DNA of 33,826 bases from Terrisporobacter mayombei (GTDB taxonomy: Bacteria > Bacillota > Clostridia > Peptostreptococcales > Peptostreptococcaceae). The position numbers and the translations under genes are program-made. Numbering within the stretch: the stretch's first letter is position 1; each line of letters opens with the position of its first letter. Location of the stretch: the NCBI RefSeq assembly GCF_014333445.1, contig NZ_JACRYU010000006.1:1-33826 (forward strand), read 5' to 3'. The notes under the pieces were generated by a model, which saw nothing but the letters and a program-made list of their open reading frames with translations, searched no databases and had not been told where the DNA came from. Positions 22,777 to 32,814 of this stretch are shown here, piece by piece.

Positions 22777-24306
22777 CTACATCAAAGGTGCAAATAGTCT
22801 AAGTATAACTTGCAATAGCGAGCTAGTTTTCCCCTTCTTTACATCATCATCAGTAAATTCTCTACTCTTAGCCATCGTATCTATAGTATCTTTTTTAATG
22901 TCAGATATACACTTACATTTGTATAAATAAACTCCACATTCAAAGTGTAAATACAAACTTCTATAATCCATATTTATTGTTCCAACTGTTGCAATTTCAT
23001 CATCGCATATAAATACCTTGGCATGAATAAATCCAGGTGTATACTCATAGATTCTTACTCCAGCTTCTAATAGCTGAGTATAATAAGATCTAGTTAATTT
23101 AAACACTGTCTTTTTATCAGGTATTCCTGGCGTTACTATTCTAACATCAACACCTTTTTTGGCTGCTAAACAAAGAGATGTCATCATCTCATTATCTATT
23201 ATTAAATAAGGAGTAAATATATGAACGTAATTTTTAGCACTATTTATTATATTCATATATGCATTCTCTCCAACTATTTCTTCATCAAGAGGAGAATCTC
23301 CATATGGTTGAACATATCCATCACTACGTACTAACTCTGTTTGATTTACTTCTGGCCTATAGCTAGAATAATCTTCATCTGTAGGTCTAAATGCATTCCA
23401 CATTCTTAAGAACATTACAGTAAGGTTCCACACACCTTCACCTTTTAGCATAATTCCTGTATCTTTCCAGTGACCAAATCTTTCTTTTACATTTATATAT
23501 TCATCTGCTAAATTTATTCCTCCAGTAAATCCAGTATGACCATCTATTATAGTTATTTTTCTATGATCTCTATTATTCATAGCTAAAGAAATAAACGGTA
23601 CAAATGGATTAAATGCTATACATTTTATCCCCTTACGTTCTAGATATAAGTTATATCCATAAGGTAATAGATTAATACATCCTACATCATCATATATTAG
23701 ACGTACATCAACACCTTCTTTAACTTTACGCTCTAAAATTTCTAATATTCCATTCCACATTTGACCTTCTTCAATTATGAAATATTCCATAAATATGAAT
23801 TTTTTAGCATTATTTAATTCTTTTATTAAATCTTCATAGTTTGATTCACCTATATTATAGTACTTAGTTTCCGTATTTTTATATATTGGATATCCAACTA
23901 CTTTAGATAAATATAAATTTTGACCTGCTACACGTTCATCTTGATTTCTTATCTCATCGATTACTCTTTCGTCTTGACTTAACTCATCAATAGTTCTGTT
24001 ACTTTCTTTTTCTAATGTATGCCTTAATCTCTTTGCAGGTTTTTTATTTCCTAAAATCACATAAAGCAACCCACCAGAAACAGGAAAAAGTAATATAGGA
24101 ATAATCCATGCCAATTTATAAGCTGGATTGTCATTTTTATTTACAATCCATAAAACAACTAGTCCACTAATTATCGAACCTATAATAGATATCGCCGTAG
24201 AATAATGACTATATTTAGCTAAAATTATTACAAACCATAATACCTGTATAAAAATCATTAAACCAAATATAAACATTCTATTAAATATTAATTTTAGATG
24301 TTTCAT
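22777..24306 (-). CDS. cls: Cardiolipin synthase
   Basis: 509-aa membrane enzyme joining two phosphatidylglycerols to cardiolipin and glycerol. Two N-terminal membrane helices with a third short one (about 5-35, 40-57, 65-85) precede two phospholipase-D domains with intact HKD motifs: H248-x-K250-x4-D255 (HRKITIIDGHTGFTGG) and H428-x-K430-x4-D435 (HAKVFICDDEIATVGT). Length and layout are those of Firmicute Cls. I use the ATG at 24306, which has AGGGAG 8 nt upstream; the frame is also open from a GTG seven codons earlier, but that has no ribosome binding site. It is followed by a small ORF and a terminator. Confidence 0.95.
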   Translation of the reverse strand: MKHLKLIFNRMFIFGLMIFIQVLWFVIILAKYSHYSTAISIIGSIISGLVVLWIVNKNDNPAYKLAWIIPILLFPVSGGLLYVILGNKKPAKRLRHTLEKESNRTIDELSQDERVIDEIRNQDERVAGQNLYLSKVVGYPIYKNTETKYYNIGESNYEDLIKELNNAKKFIFMEYFIIEEGQMWNGILEILERKVKEGVDVRLIYDDVGCINLLPYGYNLYLERKGIKCIAFNPFVPFISLAMNNRDHRKITIIDGHTGFTGGINLADEYINVKERFGHWKDTGIMLKGEGVWNLTVMFLRMWNAFRPTDEDYSSYRPEVNQTELVRSDGYVQPYGDSPLDEEIVGENAYMNIINSAKNYVHIFTPYLIIDNEMMTSLCLAAKKGVDVRIVTPGIPDKKTVFKLTRSYYTQLLEAGVRIYEYTPGFIHAKVFICDDEIATVGTINMDYRSLYLHFECGVYLYKCKCISDIKKDTIDTMAKSREFTDDDVKKGKTSSLLQVILRLFAPLM

Positions 24307-24590
24307 TAGTAATCTCCCTTTCCTCACTTTATCTATGCAATTAATAAGTGCTTTATTTATATTTAAGATATTATAACATTTATTATCATTTTTTGTTTAT
24401 TTTTAATCATATTTATTATTAATATTAATACATTATTTACATTAATTAATCTTATAAATATGTAATTATATTTAAAATAAAAAATTCGCTTTCCTCAAAA
24501 TATATTTTTTTAAATTTTACACTCCTTGGTACTTCTTAATTTTATAGATTCCCTACATGTTTGATAGTAGTATAAATTTCCTAAAAAGTA
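24307..24590. other. Gene-free AT-rich region upstream of cls
   Basis: Non-coding. An extended -10, TGTTATAAT (24370-24378 on the minus strand), is the likely cls promoter, about 65 bp before the start codon; the -35 is poor. The rest is very AT-rich and I see no further structure. Confidence 0.4.
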
Positions 24591-24622
24591 AAAAAAGTAT
24601 TTCATCAATTAATGTGAAATAC
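24591..24622 (-). terminator. Terminator of the methyltransferase gene
   Basis: Stem GTATTTCA (24597-24604) / TGAAATAC (24615-24622) with a 10-nt loop. On the minus strand it is followed by seven T residues (from 24596 down), 44 bp past the stop codon. Confidence 0.8.
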
Positions 24623-24665
24623 CTTTCATTTGTTAATTATATTTTATATAAAAATATAAAATATA

Positions 24666-25829
24666 TTATATTAATTTATCATTTTCTAGTAGCTTATATA
24701 AAGTAGGATTAAAATTAAATTCATCCATTAATTTTCTAACTTCTAACAGAGATTTTTCTCTTTTTTCTTTTGATATGTTAGATTTTGACGCTCTAATTAA
24801 AATATTTTTTGGCGAATGAGATATATCTATAAATTCTAATAGTTGAGTCTTATATCCTACACTTTCTAATAGATTACCTCTTACCGAATCAGTCATAAGA
24901 GCAGCTACTCTTTCTTGTATTATTCCGTATTTAGTTAATATTTCAAGATTGTTAGCTTTCATCTGATGATTAAACTCATGTTGACAGCAAGGTACTGAGA
25001 ATATCATCTTAGCATTCCATTTTATAGCATTATATAAAGCATAATCTGTTGCTATATCACAAGCATGTAGTGTTATAACCATATCTACCTTATTGTTGTA
25101 TTTAAATCCATTTATATCACCTAGCTCAAAATGTAAATTATCAAATTTATATTTTTTAGCTATTTCATTACATTTTTTTATTACATCTTCTTTTAAATCT
25201 AATCCTATCATTTTAACATTTATTTTTTTAATTTCTACAAAATAGTAATATAAAACAAAAGTTAAATATGATTTTCCACATCCAAAATCTAATATTGTAA
25301 GTTCTTCATAATTATTCTTTTTTATTTCATCATCTATAATTTCTATAAATCTATTTATTTGCTTATATTTATCATATTTTGAATTAACTACTTTTCCATC
25401 TTTAGTAAATACACCTAAATCTATTAAAGGCTGTATTAACATGCCTTCTTTAAGAATATAGTTTTTTTCTTTATTATGACCTTTATTTGCTACTTTTGCA
25501 TTGTCACTTTTTTTCTTTCCTAAAAATACTTTTCCTTTTTTAGATATCTTCATATCATATGTAATATTAGTAGACCATGCAGATAATTGTTTAAAGTCTT
25601 CTTTCATAAACTCAAGTATTTTTTCATTTAAATTTTCTATATCTATATTTTCATGAAATACTTGCTTATCTGTATACTTTTCAACTTGATAATACTCTTT
25701 TCTTCTATTTTCTTTTAATAAAAAAACTACTTTGTTATATTTTAATTCTTTGTTTTTTTTATTACTTATAACTATCTTTAAAATATCATCTTCACATACT
25801 TCATTAATTACTTTTATTATTTCTTCCAT
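24666..25829 (-). CDS. SAM-dependent methyltransferase (Methyltransf_32-like)
   Basis: 387 aa. The N-terminal ~130 residues are charged and of unknown role (they include ILEFMKEDFKQLSAWS and a Lys-rich KKGKVFLGKKKSDNAKV). The C-terminal class I methyltransferase core has motif I LTILDFGCGKSYLTFVLYYYF (about 175-195), motif II MIGLDLKEDVI, and VDMVITLHACDIATDYAL, followed by KMIFSVPCCQHEFNHQ. The HACD and PCCQHE segments are those of the Methyltransf_32 family, whose members are suspected to modify RNA; the substrate here is unknown. Single-gene unit, divergent from the tocopherol-cyclase-like gene. Confidence 0.8.
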   Translation of the reverse strand: MEEIIKVINEVCEDDILKIVISNKKNKELKYNKVVFLLKENRRKEYYQVEKYTDKQVFHENIDIENLNEKILEFMKEDFKQLSAWSTNITYDMKISKKGKVFLGKKKSDNAKVANKGHNKEKNYILKEGMLIQPLIDLGVFTKDGKVVNSKYDKYKQINRFIEIIDDEIKKNNYEELTILDFGCGKSYLTFVLYYYFVEIKKINVKMIGLDLKEDVIKKCNEIAKKYKFDNLHFELGDINGFKYNNKVDMVITLHACDIATDYALYNAIKWNAKMIFSVPCCQHEFNHQMKANNLEILTKYGIIQERVAALMTDSVRGNLLESVGYKTQLLEFIDISHSPKNILIRASKSNISKEKREKSLLEVRKLMDEFNFNPTLYKLLENDKLI

Positions 25830-26005
25830 TTATATCACCCATCATTACTTAAATTATAATTATTTTCTCAATTGCATTATTTATTATACCATTAAGTATT
25901 ATCATTTAATAAATTTTTTATATACTTGAAAAATTCAAAATTTTATTTTGTGTTATATTTTTTTTAATTTTTGATACTAATAAGGATATGAATAGGAGGT
26001 ATTTT

Positions 26006-26986
26006 ATGAAAGAGATATTTAATCCTGATTTATATCATGGTAAACATAAGAAAAAAAATTTTTTTGAGGGCTGGTATTATAAAATTGTAGATAAAAATGA
26101 TTCTCATAAATTGGCTATTATTCCTGGTATATCTTACGGTGACAGCGAAGATCAACATCATTCATTTATACAAATATTAAATGGATATGAAAATAAATAC
26201 TATTATATTTCTTATCCTCACGAAGATTTTAAGTATAGTAATAACAAATTTAGGATATGCGTAAATTCTAATATATTTTCTATGGATAACCTAGATTTAT
26301 CTATAGATGATAATGATATAAAAATTAAAGGACACATAGTTTTTAAAAATAATGTTAAATGGCCAGGAACAATTTTAAATCCAGGAAGTATGGGCTTTTA
26401 TAATTATTTAAAATTTATGGAGTGTTACTCCCAGGTTTGTGTATTAAATGGATCTATAGTAGGAAATTTAGATATAAATGGAAAGGACATTGATTTTACT
26501 GGCGGAAAAGTTTACATAGAAAAAAACTGGGGTAAAAGTTTCCCAAAATCATGGTTATGGATTCAAAGTAACTCTTTTAAAGATAGAAAAGCTTCTGTTA
26601 CATGTTCTCTAGGAAATGTACCTTTCTTATTTTCTAGTTTTCAAGGATTTCTTATAGGAGTGACTATAGAAAATCAATTTTATAGCTTTACTACTATGAA
26701 TAGAAGTAAAATCAAAATACAATCCTTAGGTGATGATATTGTTTTAACTGTAAAAAAGAAAAATCTAAAATTAACATTAAAAACATTTAGCAAAAAAGAT
26801 ACTTTTTTATTATGTAACGGACCTAAAAAAGGACTTATGTCTCCCTTTGTTAAAGAAACTTTAAGCGGTCAAGTTTATATGCTTTTAGAAGATACTCAAA
26901 ATAATAAAAAAATATTTGAAGATATTGGTTCAAGTGCAGGTATAGAATATGGAGGAGACTTTTTGAATGCTATTAAAATAAAATAA
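26006..26986 (+). CDS. Tocopherol cyclase-like family protein
   Basis: 326 aa, soluble. The opening NPDLYHGKHKKKNFFEGWYYKIVD, the PGISYGDSEDQHHSFIQIL block and the VYIEKNWGKSFPKSWLWIQSNSF segment are those of the tocopherol-cyclase-like family (named after the plant vitamin E enzyme; the fold is a beta barrel, and in clostridia the substrate is unknown). A bacterium of this kind is not expected to make tocopherol, so the family name should not be read as function. I start at the ATG at 26006, placed 6 nt after AGGAGG; the upstream in-frame ATG at 25988 would put that ribosome binding site inside the gene. Confidence 0.8.
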   Translation: MKEIFNPDLYHGKHKKKNFFEGWYYKIVDKNDSHKLAIIPGISYGDSEDQHHSFIQILNGYENKYYYISYPHEDFKYSNNKFRICVNSNIFSMDNLDLSIDDNDIKIKGHIVFKNNVKWPGTILNPGSMGFYNYLKFMECYSQVCVLNGSIVGNLDINGKDIDFTGGKVYIEKNWGKSFPKSWLWIQSNSFKDRKASVTCSLGNVPFLFSSFQGFLIGVTIENQFYSFTTMNRSKIKIQSLGDDIVLTVKKKNLKLTLKTFSKKDTFLLCNGPKKGLMSPFVKETLSGQVYMLLEDTQNNKKIFEDIGSSAGIEYGGDFLNAIKIK

Positions 26987-27017
26987 ACCTGTATAAGTTA
27001 CAGGCTTATTTTATTTT
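26978..27017. terminator. Bidirectional terminator overlapping two convergent stop codons
   Basis: CCTGTA (26988-26993) / TACAGG (26999-27004) extended by AATAA/TTATT arms, with T runs outward on both strands. The two genes end only 11 bp apart and the hairpin runs into both. Confidence 0.8.
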
Positions 27018-28212
27018 CAATCAATAATTTCATTAAATTTTCATCTATCATCTCAATATTCACTTGAGTTATATTCTCTAATGCCTTTCGTCTTAATCCT
27101 CTTAAGTTTATTTCCATTTTCTTTTGAATAGCTATCTCTTTATCATTATCCCTTATCAATCTTAAAAATTCTTCTAATTTATAAATTTTAAATTTTTCAA
27201 TTCCCCTATCTTTTGCCATATGCTCTAGTAGTAGTATTAATATATCTTGATAATTATCTTCTTTATTAATATTTAAGTATCTAGCTATATTAGGTATTAT
27301 GTACTCAAGTAACATTCTTTTGGCAGGTATATTCTCAAATCCCATGGTTCTCCCTATATCAAAAATCATATCATCTGGTATTTCTAATAATTTAGAAAAA
27401 ATTATATCATCATCAATAGGCTCTATATAATACTCTCTTCCTCTTAAATTCCTTAAAACTTTCAAAGTATCATAATATCCTAGTTTTATGTTTCTATGTG
27501 CCAACTCTTTTGTAAAAATAAAAGTTCCACCAAGATCCATTGATGGCTGAATCTCAATTAAATTAAATTCATCATTGATGTGTTTCAATTTTTTATTCGT
27601 CATAAGTCTTATAGCTATTATTTCATCATACCCCTTACTAGCTAAAAGTCCCACAGGACAGTTATCATACATACCACCATCTAAGTATGTTTTTCCATCT
27701 AACTGCTTCATTTTAAGACCTGGATATCTAGCACTGGCCATTATATATTCTTTTAATTTTCCACATGGAATATCTTCCTTAAATATCTCTATAGGATTTA
27801 TAGGCCCCAATTCTATAGTCACAAGTCCAAAATCAATGTTACTATTTCTTAATTTCTCTTCATCTATTAAATCATCTACTATTTTTCTTAAATTATCTGT
27901 ATCGATCCCTCTATTTAAAATTATTTTTTTTGCTTCGCTGGAAAAATAAGATATGGTTTTTCTATCTAAATTTTTATTTAATATATTTTCCATATGTCTA
28001 TTTTCAATATCAAATAGTTGCTCTGGACTTATATTAATCCATAAATCAAAACATTTCTCAAAATCGCCTTGAACAAACATTGCTGAATTAAAAGCACCTA
28101 TAGATGTCCCTACCATTCCATCTATTTCATAACCTTCTTCTAATAGAGCTTTTATTGCTCCAACATGAAATGCTCCCTTAGCTCCTCCACCTTCTAAAGC
28201 TACACCTAACAT
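26998..28212 (-). CDS. Patatin-like phospholipase (RssA-type)
   Basis: 404 aa. The patatin domain (about 1-200) has an oxyanion-hole GGGAKGAFHVG (8-18), nucleophile S37 in GTSIG, and the catalytic Asp D178 in YLDGGMYDNCP, all three elements needed for Ser-Asp lipid acyl hydrolase activity. The C-terminal ~200 residues, including a helical segment from about 300, have no assigned function. It is cytoplasmic, with no signal peptide. The gene is preceded by AGGGGAGAT and forms its own unit. Probable role: phospholipid or acyl-ester hydrolysis; the substrate is unknown. Confidence 0.9.
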   Translation of the reverse strand: MLGVALEGGGAKGAFHVGAIKALLEEGYEIDGMVGTSIGAFNSAMFVQGDFEKCFDLWINISPEQLFDIENRHMENILNKNLDRKTISYFSSEAKKIILNRGIDTDNLRKIVDDLIDEEKLRNSNIDFGLVTIELGPINPIEIFKEDIPCGKLKEYIMASARYPGLKMKQLDGKTYLDGGMYDNCPVGLLASKGYDEIIAIRLMTNKKLKHINDEFNLIEIQPSMDLGGTFIFTKELAHRNIKLGYYDTLKVLRNLRGREYYIEPIDDDIIFSKLLEIPDDMIFDIGRTMGFENIPAKRMLLEYIIPNIARYLNINKEDNYQDILILLLEHMAKDRGIEKFKIYKLEEFLRLIRDNDKEIAIQKKMEINLRGLRRKALENITQVNIEMIDENLMKLLIENKISL

Positions 28213-28310
28213 AATTATCTCCCCTTATTAGTTAAATTATTTTATAAGTAATAAGTCATATCTTAATTTATATTATATTACTTTATTAGATTTCAGAGTA
28301 TTTTTCAATA

Positions 28311-28349
28311 AAAAAAGAAACTATTTAAATCATAAATAGTTTCTTTTTT
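28311..28349 (-). terminator. Terminator of the nrdD-folD-thyX-nrdG operon
   Basis: Perfect 16-bp arms AAAAAAGAAACTATTT (28311-28326) and AAATAGTTTCTTTTTT (28334-28349) with a 7-nt loop, 2 bp after the nrdG stop codon. Confidence 0.9.
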
Positions 28350-28350
28350 A

Positions 28351-28860
28351 TTATTTATTATCAATATATAATAAAATTAACTTATTTTCCTCAATACTCT
28401 TTTTAACATCTATTACTCTTTGGTTTGATGATCCCCTCAGCGTAAGAGATAGGTTTTTTTTATCCTGTTCAAACTTTCCATCTACTAAAATATCCACATA
28501 CTTAAAAATTTCTTTTTGGATTTCATTAAATTCTTCAACTACATATCCTGTCCATAAATATATTTTTCTATCTGAATACTTTTCTTTAAATATTTTACTA
28601 AGATTAATAACCCCTTGAATATTTTCAGGACAAAGAGGTTCTCCTCCTAGAATAGACAAATCTCTTTTAATATTATGCTTATTAATATTATCTAAGATAT
28701 AAGATAAATCATCTTCAGTAAATTCTCTTCCCTCTTCAAAACTCCATGTTTCACCATTAAAGCATCCCTTACAGCGATGAGGACATCCTTGGGTCCAAAT
28801 AGACATTGTTATTCCGAATCCATTAGCTATATCATTATCTTTAATTCTATTAATTTTCAT
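28351..28860 (-). CDS. nrdG: Anaerobic ribonucleotide reductase activating enzyme
   Basis: 169-aa radical-SAM enzyme that makes the glycyl radical on NrdD. The [4Fe-4S] cluster cysteines are C26, C30 and C33 in TQGCPHRCKGCFNGETW, the CxxxCxxC motif. LSILGGEPL is the SAM-binding GGEP segment, and the length is typical. It is the last gene of the operon, 46 bp after thyX and about 1.8 kb from nrdD, with folD and thyX in between; in many Firmicutes nrdD and nrdG are adjacent. Confidence 0.95.
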   Translation of the reverse strand: MKINRIKDNDIANGFGITMSIWTQGCPHRCKGCFNGETWSFEEGREFTEDDLSYILDNINKHNIKRDLSILGGEPLCPENIQGVINLSKIFKEKYSDRKIYLWTGYVVEEFNEIQKEIFKYVDILVDGKFEQDKKNLSLTLRGSSNQRVIDVKKSIEENKLILLYIDNK

Positions 28861-28905
28861 ATTAATACTCCTTTTAGTATACTGAAAGTTGTAAACAAAA
28901 TTGTT

Positions 28906-29766
28906 TTACCTTTTTTTCTCAAATGGCATCATACAACACATAGCTCCTTCTGGGCATGGTCCAAATTGACAGCTAGCTCCTAAAGATTTTGCTAATAAAG
29001 GGCTTACTTTTTCTACTTCTTTTAGCATAGTCCATGCTAAATTAAATATCTCTTCTTGCGCCCTTCTACAGCATCTGTGATGACAGAAATTGATTAAAGA
29101 TCTCAAGTTCATTGTACATATTATTTTTGTCTCGCATGCATTAGGGAATATATATCTAGCATTTTCTATAGCTTTCTTTTCTAAAGTTGAACATAATTTC
29201 TTGTATGATTCTCTTAATACTTCAACGAATTTATCACTGTCTTTGTTCTCTTTTTTCCAATATTCAAATTCATTTTTATCTATATTACATTTTTTTAATT
29301 GAATATCTACAAGCTTTCCATATTTATCTTCATCATATATATAATCATACATTAGTTTATCAACTATTTCATCATATAATCTTTGAGTATCTTCCATATG
29401 ATTTTTATAACTTTCAATTAATATTGGATTATTTTTTATATCTTGAGGTATAACATATTCAAACTGTACTTCTTTTACATATCTTTGAGATTGTTGGCTA
29501 TAAGAAGCTATTCTATGTCTTACTAGCTGATGAGTTAAACTTCTTGACACACCTTCTATTCCGAAAGTAAAGCTTGTATGTTCTAATACACTTCCATGTC
29601 CAATAGAAGTTATCATATTTACAAATTTTTCTATACCTTCCTCTGTTTGTTTTTCCATTAAATCATCTATATTAGATGGTGAATAACATAGTTTACCAGC
29701 TGTAGCTATAACTAACTCTGGGTTCATAGTATGTGATATAAGTTTTACTTTTAATGTAGTCTCCAT
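28906..29766 (-). CDS. thyX: Flavin-dependent thymidylate synthase
   Basis: 286-aa enzyme making dTMP from dUMP with methylene-THF as carbon donor and NADPH/FADH2 as reductant, so THF (not dihydrofolate) is released. The signature RHRx7S is R83-H84-R85...S93 in [14 protein letters not shown]. The stretch [14 protein letters not shown] (about 229-242) matches the substrate-binding end of the family. The C-terminus carries a Cys-rich tail ([16 protein letters not shown]); similar Cys tails occur in some clostridial ThyX, and a structural or metal role is a guess. Its start lies 2 bp from the folD stop, so the pair is tightly coupled. Confidence 0.96.
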   Translation of the reverse strand: METTLKVKLISHTMNPELVIATAGKLCYSPSNIDDLMEKQTEEGIEKFVNMITSIGHGSVLEHTSFTFGIEGVSRSLTHQLVRHRIASYSQQSQRYVKEVQFEYVIPQDIKNNPILIESYKNHMEDTQRLYDEIVDKLMYDYIYDEDKYGKLVDIQLKKCNIDKNEFEYWKKENKDSDKFVEVLRESYKKLCSTLEKKAIENARYIFPNACETKIICTMNLRSLINFCHHRCCRRAQEEIFNLAWTMLKEVEKVSPLLAKSLGASCQFGPCPEGAMCCMMPFEKKR

Positions 29767-29768
29767 TT

Positions 29769-30620
29769 TTATCTACTCTCCTTTTTTTCCGCAATCTCTA
29801 TAGTTTGTTCAATTAATTCAAGGACTGTCATTTGACCTACTCCATTTGGAACAGGAGTTAAATTACACTGTTTTTCATTTATTAAAATTTCATAATCACT
29901 TTTTGCCACATCCCCACACATTTTCCCTTCTTCATTAAAGTTAATAGATACATCAACTATGGTAGTGTTAGGAGAAAAGTCTTCTGCATTCAAGAAGTTA
30001 GCTCTTCCAACTGCACTAATAACTATATCTGACATTAGTATTTTTTCCTTTAGTTTTTTCGTTTTACTATGAGCTATTGTTACAGTTGCATCTTCTTTTA
30101 AAAATAATTGAGCTAATGGCTTTCCTACTATGTTAGAACGATTTATTATTAATACATCTTTACCTTCAATATCTATGCTAAATTCTTTTAATAAGGTAAT
30201 TATTCCCCTTGGAGTACATGCTACATTACCTTCTAATCCAAGAGATAATTTCCCCATATTTCCTATAGTAAATCCATCTACGTCTTTTTCATCCTTAATA
30301 AGATTTGTTAAGTAATCTTCGTCTAAATGCTTTGGTATAGGAAGTTGTAATAGTACACCTGTTACATTTTCATCCTTATTTAAATCAAGAATTATTTTTT
30401 CTACTGACTCTTGTTCAACATCTTCTTGTAAGTGAATTATTTTAGATTGTATTCCTACTTCTTCACATTTTCTTATTTTGTTTGAAACATATTTCTCACT
30501 TGCGTAGTCTTCTCCAACCCTTATTATTACTAAAGAAGGTTTCATTCTTAATTTGTTTACTCTTACTCTTAATTCATCTATTTTTTTTGCTACCAATTGT
30601 CTTGCATCTAGTAATATCAT
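29769..30620 (-). CDS. folD: Methylene-THF dehydrogenase / methenyl-THF cyclohydrolase
   Basis: 283-aa bifunctional enzyme interconverting methylene-, methenyl- and 10-formyl-THF. The catalytic Y-x3-K is in [26 protein letters not shown] and ACTPRGI are in their usual places, and the NADP-binding [14 protein letters not shown] follows. Some family motifs are altered: the near-universal PGGVGPMT is PNGVGQMT, and DVGIN is DVSIN. Placed between nrdD and thyX, it would supply the methylene-THF that ThyX uses, from 10-formyl-THF made by Fhs. The divergent motifs suggest changed cofactor preference or activity balance. Confidence 0.93.
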   Translation of the reverse strand: MILLDARQLVAKKIDELRVRVNKLRMKPSLVIIRVGEDYASEKYVSNKIRKCEEVGIQSKIIHLQEDVEQESVEKIILDLNKDENVTGVLLQLPIPKHLDEDYLTNLIKDEKDVDGFTIGNMGKLSLGLEGNVACTPRGIITLLKEFSIDIEGKDVLIINRSNIVGKPLAQLFLKEDATVTIAHSKTKKLKEKILMSDIVISAVGRANFLNAEDFSPNTTIVDVSINFNEEGKMCGDVAKSDYEILINEKQCNLTPVPNGVGQMTVLELIEQTIEIAEKKESR

Positions 30621-30661
30621 TCTTATCCTTCTTTCTAAATTTATTTTATATGTATACTAGA

Positions 30662-30681
30662 AAAGGTGCATATGCACCTTT
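30662..30681. other. 20-bp perfect palindrome between nrdD and folD
   Basis: AAAGGTGCAT / ATGCACCTTT directly abutting. In RNA this is an 8-bp stem with an AUAU loop followed on the minus strand by only four U, then C, so at most a partial terminator or processing site between nrdD and the downstream genes. Confidence 0.5.
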
Positions 30682-30684
30682 CTT

Positions 30685-32814
30685 TTATAAGTGTAATACT
30701 CTTTGTCCAATTTCTTGAGTACGTCCTTTACCCCACATATTCGAACCTATATATCCACAAGTTCTTCTCATTACTTGCATTTCATCTTTATCTTTATTTC
30801 CACAGTTTGGACAGTACCATTCTAAATTATCGTCAAGTTTTATTTCTCCTGTATAGTCACACTTAAAACAAACATCTGGCTTTGTGTTTATTTCAGCGTA
30901 TTGAATATTATGATAAATATAGTTAATTATCTGCTCAACTGCCTCTAAGTTTTTACTCATATCAGGAACTTCAACATAACTTATACATCCACCTAAACTT
31001 ATATCATGGAACTGGCTTTCAAACTTTAACTTAGAAAAAGCATCTATTTCTTCCGATACATGAACATGGTATGAATTTGTATAATACATTCTATCTGTTA
31101 CATTTGGTATTTCTCCAAACTTTTGTTTATCTATCCTACAGAATCTAGAAGTTAAACTTTCACCTGGAGTACCATATAGTCCAAATCCAAGACCTGTTTC
31201 TTTTTTCCATTGACTACACTTGTCATTTAAGTAATTCATTACCTTAAGTGCAAATTCCTCACCTTCTTTAGTAGTATGAGATACTCCTAACATAGCTTGA
31301 GTCATTTCATAAATTCCTACATAACCTAGAGAAAGAGTTGAATATCCATTTTCAAGTAATGAGTCAATCTTTTCACCTTTTTTAAGTCTAGATATCCCTC
31401 CATGTTGCCAGTGTATTGGAGAAATATCAGAAGTAGTTCCTTTTAATAAATTATGTCTAACCATTAATGCTTCTCTACAAAGTTCTAACCTTTCGTCTAG
31501 TATTTTCCAGAATTTGTCCATATCTTTATCTGCTGTCAAAGCAACTTGTACTAAATTTAAAGAAATTACACCTTGATTGAATCTACCATACCATTTATAA
31601 TTTCCATTTTCATCTTTCCAGTTACTTAAATGAGATCTACATCCCATTGGTGGGAATGTTTCTCCATCATAGTTTTTTCTCATCATCTTAGCACTTTGAT
31701 AATCTGGAACTAATCTTTTAGTATTACATTTTGCCGCTAATTTAGTAATATAATCATATTTTCCACCTTCTAGGCAATTATGCTCATCTAATAAATAAAC
31801 TAACTTAGGGAATTCTTCTCCTATAGTCTGTCCTTTATAGTTTTTCATCCCCTCTAGTCTTTGTAGTATCATTTCTTCACATATTAAGGCCATCTCTCTC
31901 TCATACTCATGACCTTCTTCTATTTCAAGATATATTGTTGAGAATGGTGATTGTCCATTACTTGTGTGAAGAGTTGATAATTGATATCTTATTGTTTGTA
32001 TCCCTGATTTTAACTCTTCCATCATTCTTTCTTCTGCTAATTCTTTAGCCATTTCTAAAGAATATTTTTGTTTATATCTATTTAAATACTTATCATAAGA
32101 TACTCTTAAAAATGGAGCTATATGTCTTATAGTAATCGTATTTCCCCCATATTGCCCACTTGCTATTTGAGCTATAATTTGAGTTATTATAGTACAAACT
32201 GTTCCAAAAGATTTCGGTGATTCAACCAATTTATTATTAATTACTGTACCATTAGTTAACATATCTTCTAAATTTATCAACATACAGTTATGTATTGGTT
32301 GCATAGCATAATCCATATCATGATAATGAAGTACACCTTCATCATGAGCATGAACTATATGAGCAGGTATTAATTTTCTCCTAGACATATCCTTAGATAC
32401 CTCTCCTGCAACTAAATCTCTTTGAGTTGATGCTAACATTCCATTTTTATTAGAATTTTCATTTAACACATCTTCATTACTTTTATCTAACAATCCTAAT
32501 ATACTGTCATCCGTAGTATTAATTTCTCTTTTAAAAGATTGTACCGCTCTATATCCTTCATAGGCCTTAGCTGTTAACTTTTGTTTGTAATCAATTAATT
32601 TTGTATATACCATTTCTTCAACTTTATATACAGTTGGAGTTGTAGTATCATTTGTATATGTATCCTCTATTTCTATAGCTATCTCTTTAGCTATTTCTGG
32701 TATATAAACTCCACTTCCGTATTTCATAGCTTTTATTATAGCATTTTCTATCTTTTCTTTATTAAATTCTACTATATTCCCATCTCTTTTTATTATATTT
32801 AGCTTCTTATTCAT
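30685..32814 (-). CDS. nrdD: Anaerobic (class III) ribonucleoside-triphosphate reductase
   Basis: 709-aa glycyl-radical enzyme reducing NTPs to dNTPs without oxygen. An N-terminal ATP-cone (about 4-92: IIKRDGNIVEFNKEKIENAI) is the dATP/ATP sensor. The barrel includes the active-site Cys region and GLGFGLYGTPGESLTSRF. A zinc site is C649-x2-C652 and C668-x2-C671, and the radical glycine is G687 in RRTCGYIGSN. Length is typical. It opens an operon followed by folD, thyX and nrdG, and is preceded by a promoter with two NrdR boxes, so dNTP supply is under NrdR control. AAAGGAG lies upstream of the ATG. Confidence 0.97.
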   Translation of the reverse strand: MNKKLNIIKRDGNIVEFNKEKIENAIIKAMKYGSGVYIPEIAKEIAIEIEDTYTNDTTTPTVYKVEEMVYTKLIDYKQKLTAKAYEGYRAVQSFKREINTTDDSILGLLDKSNEDVLNENSNKNGMLASTQRDLVAGEVSKDMSRRKLIPAHIVHAHDEGVLHYHDMDYAMQPIHNCMLINLEDMLTNGTVINNKLVESPKSFGTVCTIITQIIAQIASGQYGGNTITIRHIAPFLRVSYDKYLNRYKQKYSLEMAKELAEERMMEELKSGIQTIRYQLSTLHTSNGQSPFSTIYLEIEEGHEYEREMALICEEMILQRLEGMKNYKGQTIGEEFPKLVYLLDEHNCLEGGKYDYITKLAAKCNTKRLVPDYQSAKMMRKNYDGETFPPMGCRSHLSNWKDENGNYKWYGRFNQGVISLNLVQVALTADKDMDKFWKILDERLELCREALMVRHNLLKGTTSDISPIHWQHGGISRLKKGEKIDSLLENGYSTLSLGYVGIYEMTQAMLGVSHTTKEGEEFALKVMNYLNDKCSQWKKETGLGFGLYGTPGESLTSRFCRIDKQKFGEIPNVTDRMYYTNSYHVHVSEEIDAFSKLKFESQFHDISLGGCISYVEVPDMSKNLEAVEQIINYIYHNIQYAEINTKPDVCFKCDYTGEIKLDDNLEWYCPNCGNKDKDEMQVMRRTCGYIGSNMWGKGRTQEIGQRVLHL

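Noticed and set aside
24306..24327. GTG at 24327 as the start of cardiolipin synthase
   Set aside because: No ribosome binding site precedes it, whereas the ATG at 24306 has AGGGAG at good spacing.
25988..26005. ATG at 25988 as the start of the tocopherol-cyclase-like gene
   Set aside because: The AGGAGG that serves the ATG at 26006 would lie inside the coding sequence; family similarity begins only after 26006.
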